A stretch of 37,572 nt of DNA from Welwitschia mirabilis (taxonomy: Eukaryota; Gnetophyta; Gnetopsida; Welwitschiales), in NCBI GenBank assembly GCA_051453625.1, contig JBOZIK010000001.1, forward strand, positions 286,491,441 to 286,529,012, read 5' to 3'. The notes below the pieces were generated by a model that did not search any database, had not been told where the DNA came from, and saw only the letters and a list, made by a program, of their open reading frames with translations. Below, piece by piece: positions 1 to 10,700 of the stretch. Position numbers and translations under genes: made by a program. The first letter of the stretch is position 1. Each line of letters starts with the position of its first letter.

Positions 1-217
1 ATTGTTCAAATGACTAGGTGGATGACAGTCTTGTTTTCTCAGTTTTTTTCCTTTCTATTTCGGTTTCTATTTTATTTTTATTTTTCTGGTTTTTATGTGT
101 ACCATTCCTTCTATCGTCTCCATGATAGACAGGATGGTGGCCTATTGTTTTTTATCTTATTTTTTGTTATTTTCTATTTATAAGATGTTATAATATGGTT
201 AATCTTGAGAAAAGATA
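1..217. other. AT-rich sequence, nothing recognised
   Basis: T-rich DNA with no supported reading frame, RNA gene or repeat structure. It may be upstream sequence of the gag remnant that follows, but no LTR end or primer-binding site was seen. Confidence 0.4.
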
Positions 218-780
218 TCATAAAGAAAGATTGCTAATAGAGAAGAACATTAAAAAATGATTGGTGGACATAGAAAACAAATCAGAAAAGCAATCTCCAT
301 ATGCACTCAGTCCTCCTTCTGAATTTATTTTTTTAGAATTTGATTTTATTAAAAAAAACCCTATAAAAGAAGAGGACCAATTCACAATGTCAACTATCTT
401 TTGTAAATAAAAATAAGTCATAGGATCTTCTATCCCTAATACATACCTTTTATTTAGAGAATTTCTAGCCAATAAGAAAAGAGATATTTAAACGCTTTTT
501 GACCTATCCCTAGGAGATAATGTTAAACTTAAAAACCTAAATGTCTATCCAACATTTAATGGAGAAAATGGTAAGGATCTCCTTCAATACATTGCAAACA
601 TTGAATAACTAATCCTTACATTAGGGAAGGGGAAGAAAAAAATTAGTAATAGAATATACATGGTAATCTTTCCCATGACATTAAGAGGTAGAGGAAAACT
701 TTAGCTAAAAACTATTTTCCACAAAGGCTTAAAAACTTGAGATCAAGTCTAGGAAACCTTTGTAAAAGCATTTGATAAAT
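218..780 (+). pseudogene. Retrotransposon gag remnant
   Basis: Plus-strand translation from about 525 to 780 reads like the retrotransposon Gag domain: a start resembling VYPTFNGENGKDLLQYI, then a block resembling FPMTLRGRGKL, then a W-rich segment ending KAFDK. In Gag families this is the part that packs element RNA into particles. The tryptophan positions now read TAG or TGA (near 702, 740 and 750), so the frame is broken. The stretch 218-520 is weakly protein-like in more than one frame and may be the N-terminal part. The similarity ends abruptly at about 780, where an LTR-like sequence begins. Ty3/gypsy-type origin is inferred from the Gag pattern; no pol domain follows. Confidence 0.5.
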
Positions 781-1027
781 GTGGATTGATCCTAAAAGGG
801 GGTGAATAGGTCCATTTTGAATTTTTGTCTCCTTGTTATTCAATAACCTACAAAAACCAATATATAAAAATATACTAAAACAAGCTATATACTAGTGGAC
901 AGACACCACCCTTCAGCCTTATAGACTCCTTGTCCTAGCTGACATATATTAACTCAAATGATTGGTTTTCAGGCTCACCAAATAACCTTTCACAACCATA
1001 GAGGATATTGTGGCTTATCCTCAACCA

Positions 1028-1815
1028 AGAATAAAGGAAAGTGAGATGGATGCATAAATGCATAGATGTAATCTCTAAAGCACAGCTATCTTCTTTGAAA
1101 TGTGGTATAACAATACAAGTACAATAGAAATATAAATCTTTTTGGAATAGTTCAGATAAGCATGTATGACGTATATCAATTCTAGTTTAATTTTTGATGC
1201 TACAATCATCATTGTTTTTCTTGTGTTTAGAGGAATGCTTTTATAATAGAGAGAAATCATGAGACCATTTAGGCACAAGAAAAGGAACCGTTGCAATGTT
1301 CTAAAGAACCGTTGCATTTTTCAGATGAACTATTATGTTCACAACGGATACAATTTTTCATTGTAAGGTCGATTTTCCATTGTATTCGGTCGACCGTAAC
1401 TGTGGTTGCCCATATTTTATCTTTCAGTCACCCTGTATTCTCGCAGATTTTCTCAGTACAGGATGTGGTGCACAAGAATAAAGGAAAGTGAGATGGATGC
1501 ATAGATGTAATCTCTAAAGCATAGCTCTATTCTTTGAAATGTGGTATAATAATGCAAGTATAATAGAAATCTAAATCTTTTTAGAATAGTTCAGATAAGC
1601 ACGTATGACGTATATCAATTTCAGTTCAATTTTTAATACTAATATCAGTGCTTTTCTTATGTTTAGAGGAAGGCTTTTATAAAGAGTTATTGCGCTTTTC
1701 AGGAAAACCATTGTGTTCACAATGGATATAATTTTTCGTCGTAAGGTCGATCTTCTATTGTATTCAGTCGACTGTAGCTGTAGTCACCCATATTTTATCT
1801 TTCGGTCACCCATCT
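1028..1815. repeat. 447-bp tandem duplication
   Basis: The sequence starting AGAATAAAGGAAAGTGAGAT at 1028 recurs at 1475. The two copies share long diverged blocks: the TTTGAAATGTGGTATAA block, the TTCAGATAAGC block, and the GTCGAC-containing block near 1390 and 1765. They differ by many substitutions and by indels, for example a shortened second copy near 1680. The divergence implies an old duplication inside the LTR. Confidence 0.75.
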
Positions 1816-1953
1816 AGATATCTTCGGTCACCTGTATTTCTATCTAGATGGGGCTTACTGCATATTGTGAGGTCCCCCTTATTAACATTTGTGGTCGCCT
1901 ATGTTTTTAGCAAGTTAGAGTATACTGCAAGTCATATAGTCACCCATGTGAAT

Positions 1954-2120
1954 AAGCTCGGTCGTTCTTAAGGATAATAGATTGTATTAGTCTGAGTGAA
2001 ACACAATTTCCCTTATGATTAAGCTTGGTCACCCTTATGAATAGCAGATTGTCTCAGTCTAAGTGAAATGCGGTCACCCTTATAAATATGGTGGTTGCCC
2101 TTGGGTTAACCGGTGTTTTT
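1954..2120. repeat. 67-bp tandem units in the left LTR
   Basis: Units beginning AAGCTCGGTCG (1954) and AAGCTTGGTCACCC (2021) are 67 bases apart and end in a conserved CCCTTATGATT or relative. The right LTR carries one more full unit. Confidence 0.65.
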
Positions 2121-2640
2121 TATGTTGTTAATGTTCAGTCGCTTGGAACATAAGGTGCGGTCACCTGACTCTGAATCAGTGTTAATAGTTCTTGAATATT
2201 CAGTCGCCCGATATTAAACATTAGTCAGCCAGATCTGGAGAATACCTACACATAAGACTATCTTACAGAAACTCATTAATTTAATCAATGAAAATGGGTT
2301 CTTAACAAACTCTCCCTTTGTCATTGATTGAGGAAAAATAATAATTTAACATCTAGATTCTCACCTTAACTAATTTAACTTGGAAAATTATTAAATCTAA
2401 ACAAGTTTTGTTTATATATAAAAAATCATCATAAGAAAGTTGCCCACACAAAAAAAATTCACTTCTTTGTATTACTCAAACAAGTTTCATTACATCTGAA
2501 AGTTATCATTTTGACTAACTTGTAATACACAGAAGTGACATAGACGTTACAAGAACTTTTTCTCCCCCTTTTTGATGAAATCAAGGATGGGGAGGACACA
2601 AAATAAAATTGGAGAGCACACAAAAAAATGACACAAGGAC

Positions 2641-3159
2641 TCAATCAAACTCTAAGGAAGCAGATGCCTGATCTCCCTCACTCTGAGAGGTGTTAGCAAC
2701 AGGAGTCCCACTAGCAATCAGGGCCTCCTTGATGTGACAAGTCCGCAAATCAATCCAATGAAGAAGGTGAAGATTTTTTGAAGTTTGAGAGACCTTCACC
2801 TTAGGCCTAGAAGGAGAAGCAGGTTCTTTAAAAATGTGCATCCTTGACAACGTGCCATGATCTATAGGCCTCATGGGCTTCTGAATCTCCTACCTAGCAA
2901 GATAAGAAATGTCAAAGTGATGACAAATTTGAGTGATAAGGAAAGGATAGGGCAAGGCATGTCATTTATATGGTTGGAGCTGGTTTATCATGTACTTGAG
3001 CATGATTGCAGAAGCATCTAAATCTCTTCTCTAAGTCAGAGCATACATGAGATAGACTCAATAGTTGGAAAGATCATCTCTGTGCCATAAAACTAGGAGG
3101 AAGTTGAAAGACATGATGAGGTGCAGCAGCCGAAAGCGAGAAAGAAGTTGGAAAGCTTT
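2641..3159 (-). pseudogene. Retroelement internal coding remnant, unclassified
   Basis: The minus strand reads as a broken protein. From the gap edge there is a stretch like DLDASAIMLKYMINQLQPY, then PYPFLITQICHHFDISYLA, then an open 77-residue segment at 2641-2874 rich in K, S and P ending ASASLEFD. Stops interrupt the upstream half (about 2890-3040). The layout resembles the poorly characterised plant retroelement proteins with a hydrophobic LPYP/LIT.IC motif, often labelled putative plant transposon protein; that assignment is from memory and tentative. It lies between the two LTRs and shares their orientation, supporting element origin. The N terminus is lost in the N gap. Confidence 0.4.
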
Positions 3160-3259
3160 NNNNNNNNNNNNNNNNNNNNNNNNNNNNNNNNNNNNNNNNN
3201 NNNNNNNNNNNNNNNNNNNNNNNNNNNNNNNNNNNNNNNNNNNNNNNNNNNNNNNNNNN
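3160..3259. other. Assembly gap, 100 N
   Basis: Exactly 100 N, a conventional size for an unknown gap. It falls at the junction of the internal region and the 5' LTR of the minus-strand element, so LTR sequence is probably missing. Confidence 0.95.
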
Positions 3260-3750
3260 CCTTGACTAGGTCACCTGTATAGTTATGGTAGATCACCCGT
3301 AATGCTGTTAGTAAAACCCATGATGCATGTCATAGGGTCGTCCGTCTAGATATCTTTAGTCGCCTGTATTTCTAGTAGGTTAGAGTATACTGTAAATCAT
3401 ACAGTTACCCATGTGAATAAGCTTGGTCGCCCTGAGGGATAGCAGATTATATCAGTCCGAGTAAAATGTTATCACCCTTTTGATTAAGCTCGGTCACCCT
3501 TATGGATAGCAGATTATCTCAGTCTAAGTAAAATGCGATTGCCCTTATGATTAAGCTTGGTCGCCCTTATGGATAGTAGATTGTCTCAGATCGAGTGAAA
3601 TGTGGTCGCCCTTATGATTAAGTTAGGTCGCCCTTGGGTTAACCGGTGTTTTTTATGTTGTCAGTGTTCGGCCGGGTCTAGAGAACACCTGCACATAAGA
3701 CTATCTTACAGAAACTCATTAATTTAATCAATGATAATGGGTTCTCAACA
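3260..3750 (-). repeat. 5' LTR (partial) of the minus-strand element
   Basis: Corresponds to 1800-2307, with the same TCTAGATATCTT, GGTTAACCGGTG and TCTTACAGAAACTCATTAAT blocks. It contains three 67-bp units (starts 3419, 3486, 3553) and a partial fourth (3620), one full unit more than the other LTR. It lacks the ~90-base stretch around 2130-2225 of the left LTR. Truncated by the gap. Confidence 0.65.
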
Positions 3751-5450
3751 AATTTCCTTATGACTAATTATAGGTAATCTTTAAAGTGTAAATGATGGTA
3801 TTGTAAATTTTTTTTCTAAATTTTAGATTGATTATTAGTGAAGTGTCCAAAATCTATCAATATATATGAATATCCTAATTGTAATTTTTATTAAAGGGTT
3901 GTCTTTCTTGATGAGGATTTGGCACATAAAAATTTCTGAAAACCCATAAATGTAACAGTAATAGCTTTTTTCTTTTTTTTTTTGCGTTTTTAATAATCTC
4001 AAACAAGAAAAAAGATCATAACAGGAATGGGCAAAGGTCTTCTTCAAAAAATGTTTACAGCGGTATGATTAGTTATTTGTTGAAAGAGAAGGGAGGAGGC
4101 TTAGAGTTTTTGAAGTATTCGAAGATAACAAAGAAGTAGATAATGGATTTAGTAATAGAAATATTAAATTCTAGACATGAAATTATTTCCATGACCACTA
4201 TGATAATCTTCAGGTATATTCATAATAATCCAAAAGCTATTGCACATCTTAGGGTTTGTGTCACATTTCTCACTTTAAGAAGATGTCTCTATAGTTCATC
4301 CATTTTCCTTCTTTTTACTAACCTCTATTATCATGCATTACAAGAATAACATCTAAAAATCTACAAAAATAGAAAATTAGGTTAACCCATAAGCTAGGAA
4401 GGATTCAAAGAAAAGACCTTAACTTGAAATTTATGTACTTGAAACTAGAATTAAAAATTTGTAAAATATTTTTATAAGAAATGACTTGCTTAATTAGGGC
4501 ATGAATTCAACATTGGTATAATAATTTATAATATTTAAAGGTATCTCTTTATTAAATTAAGTAAATATTGTGTGTAGGTCATCCATGAAATTATAAGATT
4601 AACAATGTGGTAAATGGAGTTCTTAGAAAAATAAAACAAGACATAGATCTCAAAGGCTATCAAATCCCAAAAGGATGAAAGATATATGTTTACATAAATA
4701 ATAAAAATTATGATCGTAATATCTAATTAGATCCTCTAAAATTCAATCCATAAAGATGGGAGACACATCATGTAGACTATTTACCATCTATCACACATCA
4801 AACTGTCATAATACAGAACACTAAAATTTTCCAAGTTTTTATCTATTAAATAATTCTCTTAAATCTCATTTAAACTAGTTTTTTTAAAAAAGGCAAGCAA
4901 TGGAAATTCACCTTTGTATTTCATAGAATTTGGATGAGGAAGCAAGCTATGTTTGAGCTAAAAATTGAAAATTACAAAGATATGAATCTTTCTTTAGTAC
5001 TTTATTACTAGGTATTGGTAACCATCTAGAAACCCATAAAACAAATATTGTTATAAAGAGTTAACTATGCTAATTAATATATAATTAGTCCATCTATTTG
5101 CAAGAAAACCTTCTGTTTTACTCTTTCAAGAAAATATTTAAACCCTCTAATAAAGAATTACTGAGACTGATCTTGACACTTTTTATATACTCACTAGATT
5201 AATATTGGCTTAAATATACATTTGAGAGTTTTTTTTTTCCAGTTATGTTTCTAAAGAGTTTAAGGACCTTCTTTGTTTCAATGATCTTCATCATTTTTAT
5301 GTTGCAATTGTCTACTGGAAATATCAAATTGTTTCATGATTTTATTTATTTTTTCCTTTTGAAATCCACCCATTTATAATTATGTTACTTTGTACACTAT
5401 ACGTTATTTTCACTATTGTCATTTATTTCAATGATAGATGTACCTAAAAC
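3751..5450. other. AT-rich intergenic, no gene recognised
   Basis: No supported coding frame, RNA gene or repeat termini. Short open frames on both strands have no recognisable motifs. The right part could be intron or upstream sequence of the calcium ATPase remnant. Confidence 0.4.
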
Positions 5451-6434
5451 TACACTAGAAGGTTTTGAAAGTGGACCAACTACACTTGTAAACTTGATGA
5501 CAGAGTGAGATTATTATAGTTTGGAGCTAATGAGAGGGGTAAAACCTAATGCATGATTATTTCTTCATTGTCATGGAGTTTCAATATCTTAAACTATTTG
5601 AGTTATATATTTCTCATAGGTGTCTCAGGTTTTTAGCTATATACATGGGAATCTTGAGGAGGGAATTGCTAATAATCTAGAGGAATTAAAGAGGAGGAAG
5701 GTTACATTTAGGGAAAACAATTACCTAAGGAAAACTATAAAAAAATTTCTTATAAGTATTATTTTATATCTTAATGAGTGGATTGTTTTAGATTAATGTG
5801 TTATTCAGTGTTGTCAATTTTACTAATCTCCCTTTTAATATTTTAGGTGTTTGTATGAGAAGCATGTTAAGACACAACACTTATTACCTTAATGGGGTAT
5901 GTTATATTGTCACCTGGATTTAGAAATAAAATTAAAGCAATACTTATTAAATGTCTGTGACCTAAATTTTCTTTCATATAGTGATTTTATTCTGTAGCTT
6001 ATGCTATTTTTAGTATATCATATTGCATTAAATAACTTATGCAATTTTTATGCTTATTAAATATGGTTATGTTTTTTTAATTTATGGCTAATGGCATTTG
6101 CTATCCTATTAGTTAACTTTGAAATAAGAACTGAAGTATGTCATACTTATTAAATGGTTGCAGCATAATTTTTCTTTCATATAGTGATTTTATTCTAAGA
6201 CTATGAAGTTTTTAATTTTGCTTTTTGCATCAGATGAGTTATGTAATTTCTGTGCTTATTAAATGTGGCTACGCTTTTTTGTTTTGGATACTATGGGGAT
6301 ACATTTCCTCTATCTTGTGAATTCCTATGCTGCATTACTCTTAAATAATATTATCATTTTGTAGGCAGTTAAGGAGGGATGGCTAGATAGGATAAGTATA
6401 TTATTTGCTGCATTTCTTATTATTCTTATTACAA
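5451..6434 (+). pseudogene. P2B calcium ATPase (ACA-type) pseudogene, four exons
   Basis: Four exon-like blocks match consecutive N-terminal parts of plant autoinhibited Ca2+-ATPases, which export calcium across plasma or inner membranes. (1) 5451-5538, ending LMTE(stop)DYYSLELMRG, like the LTRDHD..ALQ.YGG region, followed by GT at 5539. (2) 5630-5760 after TTCTCATAG: VSQVF..., then NLEEGIANNLEELKRRK and ENNYLRKT, matching the LEEGI..D..ELKRR...FG.NTYP region. (3) 5847 to about 5936 after TTTTAG: VFV(stop)EAC(stop)DTTLITLM, like FVWEACQDLTLIILM at the first membrane helix. (4) 6365-6434 after TTTGTAG: AVKEGWLDRISILFAAFLII, like GIKEGWYDG.SI..A and helix 2, with a GTAAGT donor. Stops replace W and Q codons. 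The later cytosolic and catalytic parts (TGES, DKTGT) are absent. Order and spacing of exons argue for a genomic, not processed, copy. It ends 350 bases before the left CACTA terminus. Confidence 0.6.
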
Positions 6435-6788
6435 GTAAGTAAAGTTTCTAATTCCATTTAATAGCTATTTACTCAAAAGGTTTCTCTTTAGAATATTAAT
6501 AAATAGTAAATTTGGTATTCTTTTAAAATGGATTCTAGGTATGGGAAATATTATAAAGTCATAGTGTTGGGAATGTTGTAAAATCACCTTTCTTGAAATC
6601 AAGCTTTCTATGTTTGCATGTAATAACTAGTGATTACCGACAGCCTCTTTAGTTTATAAATTTAAAATGAGAAAAAAATAAATATTTACATTTAGGTATG
6701 ATATTTACATCTACATGCACTTACTTGGTACTAGATCGAACTTGTTAATGATAAACTAAGAATCACTTGATGTTGTAGAACACTTAAC

Positions 6789-7090
6789 CACTGCAAGAAT
6801 TATAGGCTTGTAAGGAATGTATTAAAATAAAATCCTTAGGTATAAGTATTTTCAAGGCATTTATTTTAATAAAGAACCTTAAAAAAATAGTAATTACCCT
6901 TTTAAGACTTTTTTTAAATAAGCACCTTAAAAGCCCTTTTCAATTGTTTTTAAATTATTTATTAAAAAAACCTTAAAAATAAGGCACATATAGACCATAA
7001 ATTCCCTAAATTTTTTGGTTTTTTAAGGCATTCAAAAAACAAATGCCTTGAAAGCATCCTTTAAAAAAATCATTCTCTATTAAAATGCAA
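6789..7090 (+). repeat. CACTA left terminus and subterminal repeats
   Basis: Starts with the CACT terminal repeat, then repeated ACCTTAAAA, TTTTAAGG and AAGGCATT motifs in both orientations up to about 7065, where ordinary AT-rich sequence resumes. These arrays are the transposase-binding region in known CACTA elements. Confidence 0.65.
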
Positions 7091-7563
7091 AACATTTTGA
7101 GTTCTACCCTCCCGTCCCCTTACCATCTTTTGTTCAATTTGGTAGACTTTCTTCTTCATATTTATTCCTACATGAAAGTATCAGTGGAAGATGCAAATTG
7201 AAATTCAATAACTACTCAAGTTTTTCATTTAGAAAATGCTTTAAAAGATTAAGCATAAGTTCATTTTTATAGTAGAATGATGTTCATTTTAGCAAAAATG
7301 TTTCTCAAGTCTTAGATTTTTAGTAGTTAGAGTTTGTTTTGCTTATCAAATAGGCCTTATGATTAATGCTAGATAAGGGAGTAAAAAACAAAGTAATTTA
7401 ATTTTTTAATATAGTCATGAAATTGAAGAAGATCTTGTTTAAAATCCTTATTAGATTCTCCATTTATTCTAAAATCATCCTTTAATCCCTACAACTTCTT
7501 TTCTGCTTTTAAAAGCCTTGTTTTTACTACTTTGTATCTTTGGATTGATTTCAAAAGAAGAAA

Positions 7564-7735
7564 ATGAAAATAAAAAACTATGAAAAAACTTGAAAAGGGT
7601 GGAGATGGAACTTATGGAAAGGTTTATAAGGGAAAGGACAGGACTACTAGATAGCTTGTCACTCTTAAGAAAACTCACCTTGAAATGGATGAGGAAAGAT
7701 TACCTCCTACTACTCTTAGTGAGATTTCACTTCTT
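7564..7735 (+). pseudogene. B-type cyclin-dependent kinase, exon 1 fragment
   Basis: The first ~50 codons of a plant CDKB-like protein kinase, an enzyme that with cyclins drives the G2/M transition. An ATG at 7564 opens into KNYEK; one extra A near 7588 shifts the frame, which continues in the frame of the ATG at 7580. Visible landmarks in order: the glycine loop GDGTYGKVYKGKD, the ATP-site lysine region LVTLKKT, then LEMDEE and PPTTLSEISLL. The latter corresponds to the PPTALREISLL cyclin-binding helix typical of B-type CDKs (A-type would read PSTAIRE). A TAG replaces a glutamine/lysine codon before LVTLKK. Similarity stops at SLL(TAG), which matches the end of the first exon in related genes; no later exon (HRDLKPQN, DFG/DLG, WYRAPE) was found. 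The fragment lies ~775 bases inside the left CACTA end. Confidence 0.75.
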
Positions 7736-10700
7736 TAGTTGTTTTCTAACTCTATTTATGTCATTTGGTATGTTATTTTCCTTTAGTATTTTTTCTGCCA
7801 TTTTGCCCATTATGCCACTTTATGTCCATTCACAGCTTTATGACTTAGCTTTACTAGTTGTAGTAAACACATTTAATATGAGGAAGCTTCATCTCAAATT
7901 CTCCTGTATTGCAACTTCAGTCAATGAGCCAATTAAGCTAGCATACATGATGATTCACAATGCATTCCATCCTTAAACATGTTGGCTCCAGTCAGTTCCC
8001 TTATTTCCATTGTTTGATACTTGTTATGAAATCTTCGATGTTCTCAGTAGAGGTGCATTTATTGGAATTTTATAGAATTGGGATAAAGCACTAAATGGAT
8101 TTTAGTAATAATGCTAGTAAAATGATTTTTAGTTTTAGCATTACATAAATTATGGACCTATTCATAAAACTATATTTGACAAATATTTGTAAGTATTACC
8201 AAGACTATAAGCATTGATGAAGAAGCAAAGGATACATAAGTGAGACACAGAGTTTTGGTAGAGTAATCTTGAGGAAAAAACCCTCTTCAACTCTAGTCAC
8301 TTATAATGAGATTCAAATAGGTAGTAGAGAGGCTATTTTATTTAATGCTTCTCATTAAGTGCATAAAGGCCAAGCTACAATTTAATGATAAAATCTATAC
8401 TCAATATGTCTTTATATGCATAGTTTTAAAACTCTATTATTTTTGCAACTGATCCCAAAATATTTTTCCTCTACATAGATATTTGAAGTTCCAGGAAGTT
8501 CACTAATTTTTTTATCACAAAAGAGGCATTAAATGTGTATTTTTAGTAGAGTGTTGACTGCCTTTATGTGATTCTTGATACACTTGCATATTGGAATGAT
8601 GTGGTCAAGATCTAAAGTGACATTGCAAGGAATTCAAGTAATGTAGTAGATAATCAGAAGATGTAGTAAGAGAAGCAAAGGCATTAAGAAAGGATGCAAG
8701 TTACATTGACTGGTGATGTGTATTTTTGAAAACATTTGCATAATGAAGAAAAGATTGATTAACTTGATAATTATTGGTTAAACATTCACCTCTATTTTCT
8801 TTCATTCATCTTTTGTTTTAGCTCATCCTTTGACCCAGAGACATGTCTTAAGCCCAAAATCCACTTGGCCAAACTTGATTAGTGTCCAGGCCCTACCTGT
8901 GTAATCAAAGAATGCTTTTGTTTCTCTAGTTTTAGAGAGAATTAAGAAATCTCAATTGACTAGCTTTTATTCATGATTTTTCTATAGAGTTTCTTTCACA
9001 TAATCATTCAAATGTTTTGAATGGCTTTTCTTCATGGTTAATTAGATTGAAAGCTTTATTAAATAAATGATCTCTAGAGTTCTTCGATCCAAAGGATATG
9101 TCTTATTTACTTTTTTATTTTTTAGAATAAATCATATCTGCAATAAATATCTATTATTTTTTAAATCTTTTGGAATAAATAAATGTTTGTTATTTGCATT
9201 TCTTGAAATGATTTCATTTATTTTCGCATTTGTATTGATCTTGAAAATTGGTTTAACTTTTTACCCATTTTTCTTGTTAAAGTTTGAGATTAAAATATAG
9301 AAGGAATCATCTACATAATATGCTGTTTATTTCATTGAATAAAGACATCTATTTTTGAGGTCTTGAAATGTTGTATTTTTCAGTGTTTTAGTGGCCTTAA
9401 AATATTGTATTTAGGCACATGGTGATTTTGATGTATCCAATTGATTTTGATCTTCTCAAGGGACTTTTGAAATGGTTTGACATATTCTGTTTCATCTTTT
9501 TTGTAGTTTTGATAGAGAAACCTTAGTAAATCCAAATTTAACAATTGATGAAGAATGGGATCTTGTTGTATCACACAGACAGAGATGTTCTGGTAGCACA
9601 TTTCTGTAATTTTTAAATATCTCTTTAGTTTTACCTTTTTTGATACTTAAGTTTTGTTACAAATGAATATATTATATGCTCATGCTAATTTCCTTTCTTC
9701 TTTAAACATGTTATAAATTTCATGTTTTACATTAATTTCACAATTAATTCTTCCTGAATTTTAGTTTATAAAGGATTAAAGTTTCACCATGGACATTGTT
9801 TTCTCTTTTCTCTATAGTTAATTGTGTTAATAATGGATAGCTATCTTGCTCATATATGGATAGTATTTCAAATAGGATAGAAATGGCTAATAGGTACCCT
9901 TCTATTAATTAGATATTTCTATGTAATAATGGCTTCTTTGTTAAGAAATCAAAGAATTACCTTAACACTCTCAGATAAAGTACCTTTTCATATTCTATCA
10001 TAGTTTTCATTTTTATTGTATTCTTGAATTCTAATCTCTTCCTCTTTCTCTTTGAATTTGTTCTTTTATTGTTGAGTTCTCTCTTGGTTATACATAGATT
10101 ACTTCATAGCATAGAAATCATCCTCGTTATTACATTCACTCCCTATGCTTGTGTTTAATCATTTTAATCTAGCTTATTTCTTTCTCACTACTAATTTGAT
10201 TTATTAATTTAAGTCTATCTATCAAGATACAATCTTTAATCTTGTATAGGTTGCATCCTGCTACTTCCTTGTCCTTAGCTAAACATCAAAATTAACCAGA
10301 TGGATTTTTTCCCCTTATTTTTCCCTCTTATTCGGACGAACTTTATGATCCATCTATTCAATTTCTAACAACTATTAAGGGAGGAGTGATAACATAACCA
10401 CAATATCTAGTTCTATAAGCAATTACTAGAGAATCTAAAATGCATTTTGCCTTACTAGACAGGTACTGGTTAACCCATATTTCATTCCAAGTATATATGT
10501 TCTTCAACTTCTTGCATAAGATTATTCTTTACCACTCTTGCATGGGTATTCCGAGCTATATATCATCTGATCTTCCTTCTTGAATTTTAAGGATAAAGAT
10601 AATTCTTTTTTAGTAAGATGTATGAACAAAGTGAACTTTGGATTTTTTCCAAAACCTAACTAATTCTCAATCTTAATTCTTCTGACATGTTGTCTAGTGC

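Larger units (their letters stand above)
780..2307 (-). repeat. 3' LTR of the minus-strand element
   Basis: About 1.5 kb, apparently enlarged by a 447-bp tandem duplication (1028-1474 and 1475 to about 1815) and 67-bp units (starts 1954, 2021). The last ~500 bases correspond to the other LTR at 3260-3750. The inner boundary next to a polypurine tract is well supported; the outer boundary at 780/782 rests on a TG dinucleotide and the end of Gag similarity. Confidence 0.5.
780..3750 (-). mobile_element. LTR retrotransposon, minus orientation, interrupted by a gap
   Basis: Two related sequences flank a short internal region. Read on the minus strand, both begin TGTTGAGAACCC or TGTTAAGAACCC (ends at 3750 and 2307) and share the next ~50 bases and the GGTCGCCC-type repeats. 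Immediately before the 2307 copy, on the minus strand, is a polypurine stretch (AAAGGGAGAG, 2308-2319), as expected upstream of a 3' LTR. The 3' LTR would run 2307 down to about 780, ending near TG/CA; the 5' LTR runs from 3750 into the N gap at 3259. The internal region (2320-3159) carries a decayed coding stretch. No pol domains are visible, so this is a non-autonomous or internally deleted element. No clear target duplication was found (775-779 against 3751-3755). Confidence 0.6.

Noticed and set aside
1954-3640. CRISPR-like array from regularly spaced repeats
   Set aside because: The 67-bp units are direct tandem repeats inside LTRs without unique spacers, in a plant-type genome.
8820-8910. 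Less AT-rich patch that could be an exon
   Set aside because: Protein-like text in both strands but no recognisable family or splice-bounded block.
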